A DNA stretch of 23,506 nucleotides. Origin: Roseiarcus sp. GTDB lineage: Bacteria > Pseudomonadota > Alphaproteobacteria > Rhizobiales > Beijerinckiaceae. Position 1 is the first letter of the stretch. Every line of letters begins with the position of its first letter. Under the pieces are notes generated by a model. The model did not search any database. It had not been told where the DNA came from and saw nothing but the letters and a program-made list of their open reading frames with translations. This document shows positions 1 to 8,444 of this stretch, piece by piece. The stretch spans positions 1 through 23,506 of the forward strand of contig JASLHV010000580.1 of NCBI GenBank assembly GCA_030153205.1, read 5' to 3'. The translations under genes and the position numbers were made by a program.

Positions 1-1
1 G

Positions 2-646
2 GGCATCTATACAATCATGATCACCCTCGCGATTGCGATGGCGTTCTTCTACTTCACCCAACAGAACTATGCGCTCTTCAACGGCCATTCCGGTTATGCT
101 GGGATTAACGCACCGCGATTCTGGGGCGTGAACTGGCGCGACCCGATCCCTTTCTACTATCTATGTCTAGTCTGCGCGGCCGGCGCTTACGCCGCCGTGC
201 TCTATGCCTCCAAATCGACGTTCGGCCTTACCATGCAAGCCATCCGCGACAACCCGCGGCGCATGCGCTCGCTCGGCTTTAACGTCACAGGGCACAAAGT
301 CGCCGCTTATTTCTACGCGGGTCTAATCGCGGGCCTCGGCGGCGTTCTCAGTGTCTGGTTCAACGGCCGTATCTCTCCGGGAACGGTGGCGATCGGGCCC
401 GCGATCAATGTACTCGTCATCGCCGTGATCGGCGGCCTGCGCCACCCAATCGGGCCCTTTGTCGGCGCGCTCCTCGTCGTCCTCATCCAGACTTTCGCGA
501 TCGATCTGGTCGGGGCCGAACGATACAACACGCTGATCGGCGTTGTTTTTTTGGCGATCGTTTTTGTATCGCCGGATGGCGTTTTAGGACTTTGGGAGAA
601 GTTGCGGCCGCATCTCGCGCAAGGATCGTTACGCTCCGAGCCGTGA
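2..646 (+). CDS. livM: Branched-chain amino acid-type ABC transporter permease LivM, 5' truncated
   Basis: This is an inner-membrane permease of a Liv/HAAT-type ABC importer. The reading frame is open from base 2, so the gene begins before the window; the ATG at 17 is internal, and 214 residues are visible. The LivM loop that contacts the ATPase is recognisable (TFGLTMQAIRDNPRRMRSLG, followed by the helix-rich stretch after VAAYFYAG). The family motif GGLRHPIGPFVGA lies near the C terminus with the usual VFVSPDGVLGLW ending. Several hydrophobic membrane segments are evident. It heads an operon with a binding protein and two ATPases; the LivH partner permease is presumably upstream, outside the window. 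Family assignment is firm; the transported compound is not readable from the sequence. Confidence 0.93.
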   Translation, partial: GIYTIMITLAIAMAFFYFTQQNYALFNGHSGYAGINAPRFWGVNWRDPIPFYYLCLVCAAGAYAAVLYASKSTFGLTMQAIRDNPRRMRSLGFNVTGHKVAAYFYAGLIAGLGGVLSVWFNGRISPGTVAIGPAINVLVIAVIGGLRHPIGPFVGALLVVLIQTFAIDLVGAERYNTLIGVVFLAIVFVSPDGVLGLWEKLRPHLAQGSLRSEP

Positions 647-689
647 TGAGGAACGAAAGAGGCGATCAAAATCTAGAGGGAGGAAAAAA

Positions 690-1934
690 ATGACTATCCA
701 TCGTAGAACGCTGCTGGCCTTGGCGCTGGCGACGGGTCTTACAGCCCCGTCGTTTGCATTGGCCGAAGACACGATCAAGGTCGGTCTGCTCGCGACTTTC
801 GAAGGACCGTTCACGGTTCTTGGCGAAGATGGCCAGCGCGGCGCCATGACAGCGGTTGAAGAAGTCAACGGCATGGTCGCGGGAAAGAAGCTCGAGATCG
901 TGAAAGGCTCGTCCGACGCTTCGCCGGACAGCGCGGTGCGCGCGGCGCGTAAACTCGTCGAACAGGACGGCGTCAAAGTTCTGGTCGGCCCCCTATCCGG
1001 CGATGAAGGCCTCGCGGTGAAGGATTACGCGAAGACCAAGCCGGATGTGACGTTTATCAACGGAACATCGGCAGCGCAGGATACGACTTTGCGCAATCCG
1101 GCGCCAAACTTCTTCCGCTTCTCGACCGACGGCGCGCAATGGATGGCCGGTCTCGGCACTTACGCCTTCAAGGAGAAGGGATACAAGAAAGTCGCGACGG
1201 TCGCAGAGGATTATTCCTTCCCTTACACGCAAGTGTTCGGTTTCATGGCGGAATTCTGCAAGGCGGGCGGCCATGTGCCGGCGAAGGCCTGGGTGCCGAT
1301 CGGCAATAAGGACTTCTCGTCGGTGATCGCCGCGATTCCGGACGATGTCGACGCGATCTATGTCGCGCTCGGCGGGGCTGACGCGGTGAACTTCCTCAGC
1401 CAGTACCAGCAGGCAGGCGGCAAAGCACCTTTGATCGGCGGCTCCATCACGGTCGATCAGACGGTGCTGACGTCTAAGGGTAAAATCCATGACGTGATGA
1501 TCGGAACGCCGTCAGCCGGTCCGACCGCAGATAACAATGACTCTCCGGCGTGGAAGGCCTTCACCGCGGCGTACAAGAAGCAGCCCGGCGCTTTTCCGTC
1601 ACCGTCGCTCTTCGCGCACGGCTATTATATCGACATGAAGGCGGCGCTGCTCGGTCTGCAGCAAGTTAATGGCGACGTCTCCGACGGCGGCGCAAAGCTG
1701 CGCGCCGCCCTGTCCAAACTGTCGTTCGACACGCCAACAGGCAAAGTCTCGCTTGACGAAAATCGTCAAGCGATCGCCGACATGTTCCTCACGGAAGTCG
1801 CTAAGGGCGCCGACGGCAATCTTTACAACAAGCTCGTAAAGGTTATTCCGCAGGTCAATCAGACGCTCGGCATTCCGAAGGATGAATTCATGAAGCTGGG
1901 CGTGGTCGGACGCGACAATCCGTCCTGTCCGTAA
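690..1934 (+). CDS. ABC transporter periplasmic substrate-binding protein (LivK/Peripla_BP_6 family)
   Basis: This is the periplasmic ligand-binding subunit of the Liv-type importer, 414 residues, the usual size. The start is well supported: AGAGGGAGG lies just before the ATG. A Sec signal peptide is visible (basic HRR, hydrophobic LLALALATGL, likely cleavage after SFALA). Mature-protein features fit type I periplasmic binding proteins of the leucine-binding group: the opening DTIKVGLLATFEGPFTVLGE, then RAARKLVEQDGVKVLVGPLSGDEG and FINGTSAAQD in the first lobe. It lies 43 bases after livM and 8 bases before livG. Ligand specificity cannot be read; because the downstream genes encode Tm-1-like enzymes, the ligand may not be an amino acid (inference). 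Confidence 0.92.
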   Translation: MTIHRRTLLALALATGLTAPSFALAEDTIKVGLLATFEGPFTVLGEDGQRGAMTAVEEVNGMVAGKKLEIVKGSSDASPDSAVRAARKLVEQDGVKVLVGPLSGDEGLAVKDYAKTKPDVTFINGTSAAQDTTLRNPAPNFFRFSTDGAQWMAGLGTYAFKEKGYKKVATVAEDYSFPYTQVFGFMAEFCKAGGHVPAKAWVPIGNKDFSSVIAAIPDDVDAIYVALGGADAVNFLSQYQQAGGKAPLIGGSITVDQTVLTSKGKIHDVMIGTPSAGPTADNNDSPAWKAFTAAYKKQPGAFPSPSLFAHGYYIDMKAALLGLQQVNGDVSDGGAKLRAALSKLSFDTPTGKVSLDENRQAIADMFLTEVAKGADGNLYNKLVKVIPQVNQTLGIPKDEFMKLGVVGRDNPSCP

Positions 1935-1942
1935 CGTACTTT

Positions 1943-2743
1943 ATGAGGCGCGCGCCGGTGGCCGAAAACTCCGCTATGCTCCGCTTGCAAGCGACGGGCG
2001 GACACGCCCTGGAGCTCGAGGGCGTATCGCGGCATTTCGGCGCGCTGGTGGCGCTCTCGGGCGTCGCCATGAGGATCGCGGCCGGCGAACGGCGCGCGGT
2101 CCTCGGCTCGAACGGCGCCGGCAAGACGACGTTGTTCAACGCGATTACCGGCGAGTTTCCGCTCACGGCCGGACGCATCCGTTTCTTTGGCGAGGATGTC
2201 ACGCAGCTCCCGCCGCATGAACGGATTCGCCGCGGCCTCAGGCGGACGTACCAGATTTCTCAGCTTTTCCGAGGCCTCAGCGTCCGGGATAGCGTTTTTC
2301 TCGCCTGCCGCGGCGTCGCCCGTCGCCGCTTCTCGCTTGTGCGGCCAGGACTTGACGACGTGAACATGGCGCAGGCTTTGTCGATTCTACAGGCCGTGCA
2401 TCTCGATCGCGAGCGCGATGCTTTGGTCGCGACCCTGAGCCACGGTAAGCAGCGCCAACTCGAGATCGCCTTGGCGCTCGCCGGCGCGCCTCGCTTCGTA
2501 CTTTTCGACGAGCCCGCAGCGGGGCTCTCGCCTGCCGAGCGAGGCGACCTCGTCGCGATACTCAACGCGCTTCCCGAGCATATCGGCTACATCATTATCG
2601 AACACGATCTCGACGTAGCGCTGCGCGTCTCCGAATATGTCTCGATCATGCATGAGGGGCGCATTTTCAAAGAAGGCGCGCCGGCGGAAATCGAGCGCGA
2701 TCCGGAAGTTCAAAGGATCTATCTCGGGGGGCAGCATGGCTGA
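1943..2743 (+). CDS. livG: ABC transporter ATP-binding protein LivG
   Basis: This is the cytoplasmic ATPase of the Liv-type importer, 266 residues. It has Walker A GSNGAGKT at residues 55-62, an ABC signature LSHGKQRQLEIA starting at 165 (LivG proteins characteristically have LS-x-G-x-Q rather than LSGGQ), Walker B VLFDEP with D189-E190, and the switch histidine in IIIEHD. The ending RIFKEGAPAEIERDPEVQRIYLG is the typical LivG C terminus. The start is uncertain: no good ribosome site precedes the ATG at 1943. A GTG at 1958, preceded by GAGG, or an ATG at 1976 are alternatives; all lie before the conserved domain. Its end overlaps the next gene by 8 bases, suggesting translational coupling. 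Confidence 0.92.
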   Translation: MRRAPVAENSAMLRLQATGGHALELEGVSRHFGALVALSGVAMRIAAGERRAVLGSNGAGKTTLFNAITGEFPLTAGRIRFFGEDVTQLPPHERIRRGLRRTYQISQLFRGLSVRDSVFLACRGVARRRFSLVRPGLDDVNMAQALSILQAVHLDRERDALVATLSHGKQRQLEIALALAGAPRFVLFDEPAAGLSPAERGDLVAILNALPEHIGYIIIEHDLDVALRVSEYVSIMHEGRIFKEGAPAEIERDPEVQRIYLGGQHG

Positions 2744-4931
2744 ACGCCCGGTAAGATCCGCGCTGAAGATCGACGATCTTCATGTCTTCTATGGCGAAAG
2801 CCACGCTATCCAAGGCGTCTCATTGACGCTGGATCGCGGCGTCCTGGCCATTGTCGGGCGCAACGGCATGGGCAAGACGACGCTCTGCAACACGATCGTC
2901 GGCCTCAAGCGCGCGCGCTCGGGGGCCATTCGCCTAGACGGGCGCGAAATCGCTTCGCTAGAGCCGCATGAGATACATCGGCTCGGCGTCGGCTATGTGC
3001 CCCAGGGGCGGCGCTGCTGGCCGAGCTTGACCGTCCACGAACACTTGCTCCTCGCGAGTGGCGCGAAGCGCGACGCTTCGTGGACGATCGATCGCGTCTA
3101 CCAGACCTTTCCGCGGCTGGCCGAGCGTCGGGGCAATGGCGGCTCGCAACTTTCCGGCGGCGAGCAACAGATGCTCGCCATTGGCCGCGCCCTTCTCAAC
3201 GACCCTAAGCTGTTGGTGATGGACGAACCCACCGAGGGCTTGGCCCCGCGCATCGTCGAGCATGTTGAGGAGATGCTGACCACGCTCGCGCAAGAGGGCG
3301 AGGTCGCAGTCCTTCTCATTGAGCAAAATCTCGGCGTTGCAACGTCTGTCGCGGATCATGTCGCTGTCATGGTCAATGGGCGCATCAATCGCCTCATGGA
3401 GGCGCGGACCCTCGCCGCCGATCTCGCATTGCAGCAGCAATTGCTTGGCGTCGGGCGTCATGACGACGAGACGCCGCCGCCCGAAGTCGCGGCGCAAGCA
3501 GAACAGCAATTGGCGGCGGTTTACCAAATCGAACGAGCTTCCTCGGCCGAGACTTCCGACGCGCAGGCCAATGTATTTCGGCCCTTCACGGAGCTACCGA
3601 ACCGCTGGAGCGCGCCAATCGCTGCGCCTCGCGCGCAGAAAAGGCCAGGCGTGGCGGACGATCCGAAAAAGATATTCGCTATTCCGTTCTCCGAAAGGAT
3701 CGGCCGGACGGTCATTGTCGCCGGGACGTTCGACACCAAGGGCAAGGAGCTCCGCTTCATCGCCGATCGGCTTCGGGCGCTGCATATTCCCGTGCGCACG
3801 GTCGACCTTTCGACTTCCGGCCGACCGGCCAATGCGGATGTACCGGCGCTTCAGGTCGCAAGCCTCCATCCGCGGGGCGTTTCTGCGGCGATGTCTGGCG
3901 ACCGCGGCGCATCCGTGGCGGCCATGGCCGAGGCCTTCGCCCGCTGGATCGCGCGCGAACCGCAAATCGGCGGGATCATATCGGCTGGCGGCTCCGGCGG
4001 CACGACGCTGGCGACGGCCGGCATGCGCGCTCTTCCGGTGGGCGTACCTAAAATCATGGTGTCGACCGTCGCTGCCGGCGATGTCGGCAAATATGTCGGT
4101 TCGGCCGATATTATGATGTTCCATTCCGTCGCCGACGTACAGGGCCTCAATTCGATCACGGAGCAGGTTCTCGGCAATGCCGCGCACGCTATGGCCGGGA
4201 TGATCGCGCAATTGCCCTCGCGCGAGGCGTGGGAGGCAAAACGCAAGGCGGCGCGCCCGGCAGTGGGCATAACGATGTTCGGCGTCACGACGCCTTGCGT
4301 TCAAGGGGTGACGAAGAAATTGGAGGGCGACTTCGATTGCCTCGTCTTTCACGCGACTGGCGTGGGCGGCCGCTCTATGGAGACGCTTGGCGACTCGCGT
4401 CTGCTCGCCGGATTCCTCGACCTCACAACGACCGAAGTCGCCGATATGATCGTCGGCGGCGTATTTCCTTCGGATCAGGATCGTTTCGGCGCGCCGATCC
4501 GCACCGGCCTGCCCTATGTCGGCTCGGTCGGCGCCCTGGACATGGTCAATTTCGGTCCGCGCGATACAGTCCCTGAAAAGTTTCGGTCACGCAAATTCGT
4601 GCTTCATAATCCGAATGTCACTTTGATGCGTACGACGCGGGACGAGAATCGCGCTTTCGGCGAATGGATCGGCGCGCGGCTCAATCTCATGGATGGACCT
4701 GTGCGCTTTCTTCTTCCAGAAGGCGGCGTCTCCATGCTGGACGCCCCGGACAAGCCGTTCTTCGATCCGGAGGCGGATAACGCTCTCTTCGAGGCGATTG
4801 AAAAGACGGTTCGCCCCAGCGCGCAACGGCGCATCGAGCGCGTGCGTGGCAATATCAATGAAACAACTTTTGTCGAGGCCGCGGTCGCCGCCTTTCGCGC
4901 GATCGCTACCCCGCTTCGCAGGAGCGCCTGA
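2736..4931 (+). CDS. LivF-type ABC ATPase fused to a UPF0261/Tm-1-like ATP-binding domain
   Basis: This is a 731-residue two-domain protein. Residues 1 to about 245 form a LivF ATPase: Walker A GRNGMGKT at 41-48, signature LSGGEQQ from 139, Walker B LLVMDEPTEG from 159, switch histidine replaced by Q in LLIEQN as usual for LivF. After a linker of roughly 75 residues, residues 322-731 match the UPF0261/Tm-1-like family: RTVIVAGTFDTKGKEL, then a glycine-rich SAGGSGGTTLATAGMRALP from 416, VSTVAAGDVGKYVG, and FHATGVGGRSMETL around 540. The start at ATG 2736 is chosen because GGGGGG precedes it and the conserved domain begins shortly after; an upstream in-frame ATG at 2637 lies inside livG. LivF proteins are normally about 235 residues, so the C-terminal domain is a true addition. 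The next gene is the TIM-barrel partner of UPF0261. The substrate and reaction are unknown. Confidence 0.93.
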   Translation: MAERPVRSALKIDDLHVFYGESHAIQGVSLTLDRGVLAIVGRNGMGKTTLCNTIVGLKRARSGAIRLDGREIASLEPHEIHRLGVGYVPQGRRCWPSLTVHEHLLLASGAKRDASWTIDRVYQTFPRLAERRGNGGSQLSGGEQQMLAIGRALLNDPKLLVMDEPTEGLAPRIVEHVEEMLTTLAQEGEVAVLLIEQNLGVATSVADHVAVMVNGRINRLMEARTLAADLALQQQLLGVGRHDDETPPPEVAAQAEQQLAAVYQIERASSAETSDAQANVFRPFTELPNRWSAPIAAPRAQKRPGVADDPKKIFAIPFSERIGRTVIVAGTFDTKGKELRFIADRLRALHIPVRTVDLSTSGRPANADVPALQVASLHPRGVSAAMSGDRGASVAAMAEAFARWIAREPQIGGIISAGGSGGTTLATAGMRALPVGVPKIMVSTVAAGDVGKYVGSADIMMFHSVADVQGLNSITEQVLGNAAHAMAGMIAQLPSREAWEAKRKAARPAVGITMFGVTTPCVQGVTKKLEGDFDCLVFHATGVGGRSMETLGDSRLLAGFLDLTTTEVADMIVGGVFPSDQDRFGAPIRTGLPYVGSVGALDMVNFGPRDTVPEKFRSRKFVLHNPNVTLMRTTRDENRAFGEWIGARLNLMDGPVRFLLPEGGVSMLDAPDKPFFDPEADNALFEAIEKTVRPSAQRRIERVRGNINETTFVEAAVAAFRAIATPLRRSA

Positions 4932-5765
4932 ATGGCTCGGTTTAAACGCGCGGACCTTGTCGAGCGGCTACAGGATTTGAAGCGACGACGCGTCCCGATC
5001 GTCGGCGGCGGCGCCGGCACGGGGCTCTCCGCAAAATGCGAAGAAAACGGCGGGATCGACCTCATCGTCATCTACAATTCCGGGCGCTACCGAATGGCAG
5101 GGCGAGGCTCGCTCTCCGGTCTTCTCTCCTATGGCAACGCCAATCAGATCGTCATGGAGATGGCGGCGGAGATTCTGCCGGTCGTCCAAAGGACGCCTGT
5201 CCTTGCGGGCGTCAATGGAACCGATCCGTTCTGCTTGTTCGATAAATTCCTCGACGATGTCAAAGCGGTCGGCTTCGCCGGCGTTCAGAATTTTCCGACC
5301 GTCGGCATTATCGATGGCACTTTTCGCGCCAATCTCGAAGAGACGGGGATGTCCTATAGTCTCGAAGTCGATATGATCCGCATGGCGCGCAACAAAGATC
5401 TTCTGACAACGCCCTATGTCTTCAATTCGGAAGAGGCCAAGGCGATGGCCGAGGCCGGCGCCGACGTCGTCGTCTGCCACATGGGGTTGACGACCGGCGG
5501 AACGATCGGCGCCGGCGTCGCCAAAACGCTCGAGCAATGCCCTGCCCTCATCGACGCATGGGCCGAGGCGGCGCTCAAGGTCAATAAGGACATTATCGTA
5601 CTCGCGCATGGCGGCCCGATCGCCGAGCCGGCCGATTCCGAATACGTCTTGAAGAATACCGTCAATTGCCACGGCTTCTATGGCGCCTCCTCGATGGAGC
5701 GACTGCCGACCGAGCGGGCACTGACGGAACAGACGCGGAAATTCAAAGCGGTCTCTTTTAGCTGA
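4932..5765 (+). CDS. Phosphoenolpyruvate hydrolase family / Tm-1 C-terminal-type TIM-barrel protein
   Basis: This 277-residue protein belongs to the TIM-barrel family annotated 'PEP hydrolase' (the PF09370 type), cytoplasmic, with no signal peptide. Recognisable segments are VPIVGGGAGTGLSAKCEENG, LIVIYNSGRYRMAGRGSLSG, YGNANQIVMEM, VLAGVNGTDPF, the NFPTVGIIDGTFRANLEETG stretch, VVCHMGLTTGGTIGA and CHGFYGASSMERLPTE. Its ATG begins on the base immediately after the upstream stop, so the two products are almost certainly made together. In plant Tm-1 proteins a UPF0261-like domain and this TIM barrel are joined in one chain; here they are neighbouring proteins. The enzymatic name comes from distant similarity to the PEP mutase/isocitrate lyase superfamily; the actual substrate is not established. 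Confidence 0.9.
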   Translation: MARFKRADLVERLQDLKRRRVPIVGGGAGTGLSAKCEENGGIDLIVIYNSGRYRMAGRGSLSGLLSYGNANQIVMEMAAEILPVVQRTPVLAGVNGTDPFCLFDKFLDDVKAVGFAGVQNFPTVGIIDGTFRANLEETGMSYSLEVDMIRMARNKDLLTTPYVFNSEEAKAMAEAGADVVVCHMGLTTGGTIGAGVAKTLEQCPALIDAWAEAALKVNKDIIVLAHGGPIAEPADSEYVLKNTVNCHGFYGASSMERLPTERALTEQTRKFKAVSFS

Positions 5766-5793
5766 CCGTTTCAGATTGGGGAGGGTTACAATT

Positions 5794-7986
5794 ATGGGCG
5801 CGCAGTACTTGGGGGACTTCCTCCTGTGGCTCATCATTCTCGCCATCGTCATCGTCATCGCCGTCTATATCTTGAGATGGCTCTATCGACGCTCGACGAA
5901 AGAGACGGCGTTTGTCCGCACCGGCTTTCTCGGCGAGAAAGTCGTGGTGAATGGCGGCGCTTTTGTGATCCCTGTGCTCCACGAGATCACCGCCGTCAAT
6001 ATGAACGTCATACGGATCGAAGTACGCCGCGAGCATGAAGGCGCGCTGATAACCAAAAACCGCATGCGAGTCGATTTGATCGGCGAGTTCTTTGTGCGGG
6101 TCGGCGCGAACGCCACCCAAGTCGCGACGGCTGCGCAGACACTCGGTCGCCGCACGCTTCAAACCGACGGGCTGAGGGAGTTGCTCGAAGGCAAATTCGC
6201 TTCGGCGATGCGCACAATCGCGGCTCAAATGACGCTGGAGGAGATGCATGAGCGACGTGGCGAATATGCCGCGCGGGTGCGCGAACTGAGCGCGGAAGCG
6301 CTTGCCTCGAATGGCCTCGACCTCGAAAGTGTCGCGATCGTCGATCTCGATCAGACCAGTCTCGAATATTTCGATCCGTCAAACGCCTTCGACGCGGAAG
6401 GTCTTACCCAGCTCACCGAAACGATCGAGACGCGTCGGCGCATGCGCAATGAGATCGAGCAGCGCGCGCTGGTCGATATTCGGAATCAGAATCTCGAGAC
6501 CCAGCGTATGATGCTGCAGATCGACCGCGACACAGAATATGCGCGGCTTGAACAGGAAAAGGACGTCGAGGTTCGTCGCGCGTCGCAACGCGCGTCCCTT
6601 GCGAAAGAACGCGCCGCGCGCGATCAGGAGGCCGAGGAGGCTCAATTGCTCTCGCGCGAAGCGGTCGAAAAGGCCCGTCTCGCCCAAGAGCGCGCGGTCA
6701 CGCAAGAGCGCATCAGAACAGAGGAAGAGACGCAGCGCCTCGAGATTGCGCGGCGGCGCGCGCTGGACGAAGCGGAGCTAAAAACCCGCGAACAGACTGA
6801 GCGAGAACAAATCGCCCTCGAACTCTCGCTACAGAGCGCCCGTATCGAACGCGAACGCGCCCAAAGCGAACTGGAGATCGGGCGCAAGAGAGCGCTCGAA
6901 ATCGTCGAACTCGAACGGCAAGTCGCTTTGGCCGAAAAGGCGCTCGAGGTGACCAAGGCCGAAGCGGAGAAACGCCGCGGCGAGATCGTCGCCAATCAGC
7001 AGACCGAGGCGGAGCGTATCGCGCAAGAGCGCAGTCTCGACGAAATGCGTCTCGAACGTGAGCGCAGGCTTGACGGTCTGCAGATCGCCAAGCGCCAAGC
7101 CTTCGAGGAAGCCGAGATCGCCGCGAGCGAAGAGGTCGAGCGCGCGCGGATCGCGACAGAGCGCGGCATCGAAGAAGCCAAACTCGCCAAGGAGCGCGAT
7201 CTACGCCAACTCATGGTCGATCGCGACCTCAGGGTCGAGGCCGCGGAAATTCAAAAGGCGATCGAACTCGCCAAGATGACGCAAGAGCGATCCATCGCCA
7301 TCGCCGCCGCCGAAGCCGCACGCGCGAAGGCCGTGGAAGCCGAGGAACAGGCTTTCACCGTACGCGAACGCGAGATCGCCGAGCGCCGCAAGGCCACGGA
7401 CATGATCGCGGCGCAGCGCGACGCCGAGCGCGAGACCCTGCGCGTCACTTCGGCCGCGGAAGCCGAGATGCGCGCGGCGCGTAGCCTGGCCGAGGCCCAG
7501 AAAATCGCCGCCGCGGCCGCAGCGGAGGCCGAGAAGATCCAAGCGGTCGCGGCCGCTCAGCGTTATGAAGTCGACGCCGCCGGCCAGCGCAAGCTCAACG
7601 AGGCCGAGAATCTCCTCTCCGATCAAGCTCGCGCCGGGCGACTGCGCGTGAAATTGCTCGAACGTATCGAGGGCATCGTACGCGAGAGCGTTAAGCCGAT
7701 GGAGAAGATCGAAGGCATCAAGATCCTGCACGTCGACGGAATGAACGGCGGCTCCAGCGGCAATCGCAATGTAACGGACGAAGTCATCGATTCCGCTCTG
7801 CGTTACCGCGTGCAGGCGCCGATGATCGATAATCTGATGAAGGAGATCGGGATCGAGGGCGGTTCGCTTGGCCGTATGACCGAGGTTTTGCGCGACGCTA
7901 AAGATATTTCAAGCCTGACGCGTAACAAGAAAGCGGACAAAGGAAAGAGCGGCGACGACGATCGCGACGATGATCACGACCGCTGA
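5794..7986 (+). CDS. Flotillin/YqiK-like SPFH-domain membrane protein with long coiled coil
   Basis: This 730-residue membrane scaffold protein has a single N-terminal membrane segment (about residues 8-29, FLLWLIILAIVIVIAVYILRW). An SPFH/Band-7 domain follows at about 35-200, including GGAFVIPVLHEITAVNMN and the region with LREL..GKFASAMRTIAAQM. From about 205 to 620 it is an almost uninterrupted charged, alanine-rich coiled coil (Glu, Arg, Lys, Ala heptads), then a flotillin-type C-terminal region (EGIKILHVDGMNGG) and an acidic Asp-rich tail. The ATG at 5794 is preferred because GGGGAGGG lies 9-16 bases upstream; the in-frame TTG at 5776 contains that ribosome site. Flotillin-like proteins organise membrane microdomains. 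No NfeD/YqiJ partner, often encoded next to such genes, is present. It follows the TIM-barrel gene by 28 bases, so an operon is likely. Confidence 0.88.
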   Translation: MGAQYLGDFLLWLIILAIVIVIAVYILRWLYRRSTKETAFVRTGFLGEKVVVNGGAFVIPVLHEITAVNMNVIRIEVRREHEGALITKNRMRVDLIGEFFVRVGANATQVATAAQTLGRRTLQTDGLRELLEGKFASAMRTIAAQMTLEEMHERRGEYAARVRELSAEALASNGLDLESVAIVDLDQTSLEYFDPSNAFDAEGLTQLTETIETRRRMRNEIEQRALVDIRNQNLETQRMMLQIDRDTEYARLEQEKDVEVRRASQRASLAKERAARDQEAEEAQLLSREAVEKARLAQERAVTQERIRTEEETQRLEIARRRALDEAELKTREQTEREQIALELSLQSARIERERAQSELEIGRKRALEIVELERQVALAEKALEVTKAEAEKRRGEIVANQQTEAERIAQERSLDEMRLERERRLDGLQIAKRQAFEEAEIAASEEVERARIATERGIEEAKLAKERDLRQLMVDRDLRVEAAEIQKAIELAKMTQERSIAIAAAEAARAKAVEAEEQAFTVREREIAERRKATDMIAAQRDAERETLRVTSAAEAEMRAARSLAEAQKIAAAAAAEAEKIQAVAAAQRYEVDAAGQRKLNEAENLLSDQARAGRLRVKLLERIEGIVRESVKPMEKIEGIKILHVDGMNGGSSGNRNVTDEVIDSALRYRVQAPMIDNLMKEIGIEGGSLGRMTEVLRDAKDISSLTRNKKADKGKSGDDDRDDDHDR

Positions 7987-8001
7987 CGAGCTGCTTAAGC
8001 G

Positions 8002-8439
8002 ATGACCAAAGTCTATGTCTCTTCAGTGATCGAGGCTCCGGCGGCGGAGGTCTGGAAGGTTGTCCGCAATTTCAACGGACTTCCGAGCTGGACGCCCTTT
8101 GTCGCCGAGAGCCGCATCGAGCACAATGCGCCGCCGGATCAGATAGGCTGCATCCGAAATTTTCGATTGAAGGATGGAGGTCTAATCCGCGAACGTCTTC
8201 TCGCGCTTTCCGATTACGATCTTTCCTGCAGCTATTCGATTCTCGAGAGTCCGATGGGTGTCGAAAATTATGTGGCGACCTTGTCGCTGACGCCGATTAC
8301 GGACGGCGGCGGGACATTCGTCGAATGGCAGGCCGACTTTGACTGTGCGCCGGGACGCGAACGCGCGCTTCAAGATCAGATCGGCGGCAGCGTGTTCCAG
8401 GCGGCTTTTGACTCGCTGAAACAGCGTTTCCGGCGCTGA
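8002..8439 (+). CDS. SRPBCC-fold (polyketide cyclase/START-like) protein
   Basis: This 145-residue single-domain protein has the SRPBCC (Bet v 1/START-like) fold, predicted to bind a hydrophobic ligand in a deep cavity. The family signature is visible: SSVIEAPAAEVWKVVRNFNGLPSWTP at the N terminus, IRNFRLKDGGLIRERLLALSD in the middle, and the C-terminal helix ending DSLKQRF. It begins 15 bases after the flotillin-like gene. The next gene starts 5 bases downstream with a paralogous SRPBCC domain (about half of some 110 aligned residues identical by my eye count), so the pair arose by duplication. No ligand or reaction can be assigned. Confidence 0.85.
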   Translation: MTKVYVSSVIEAPAAEVWKVVRNFNGLPSWTPFVAESRIEHNAPPDQIGCIRNFRLKDGGLIRERLLALSDYDLSCSYSILESPMGVENYVATLSLTPITDGGGTFVEWQADFDCAPGRERALQDQIGGSVFQAAFDSLKQRFRR

Positions 8440-8444
8440 TCGTC

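Noticed and set aside
2637..2735. Upstream ATG for the LivF-UPF0261 fusion
   Set aside because: It lies inside livG in another frame; the ATG at 2736 has a G-rich ribosome site and matches the normal LivF N terminus.
3594..4352. Long open minus-strand frame opposite the UPF0261 domain
   Set aside because: It is Arg/His-rich, without motifs, and antisense to a conserved domain; a shadow of the real gene.
5776..5793. TTG start for the flotillin-like gene, adding six residues
   Set aside because: Those bases contain the purine-rich ribosome site (GGGGAGGG) that serves the ATG at 5794, so they are leader rather than coding.
4968..5858. Long open minus-strand frame opposite the TIM-barrel gene
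   Set aside because: It is antisense to a clearly conserved protein, has no recognisable family features, and reflects the codon bias of the plus-strand gene.
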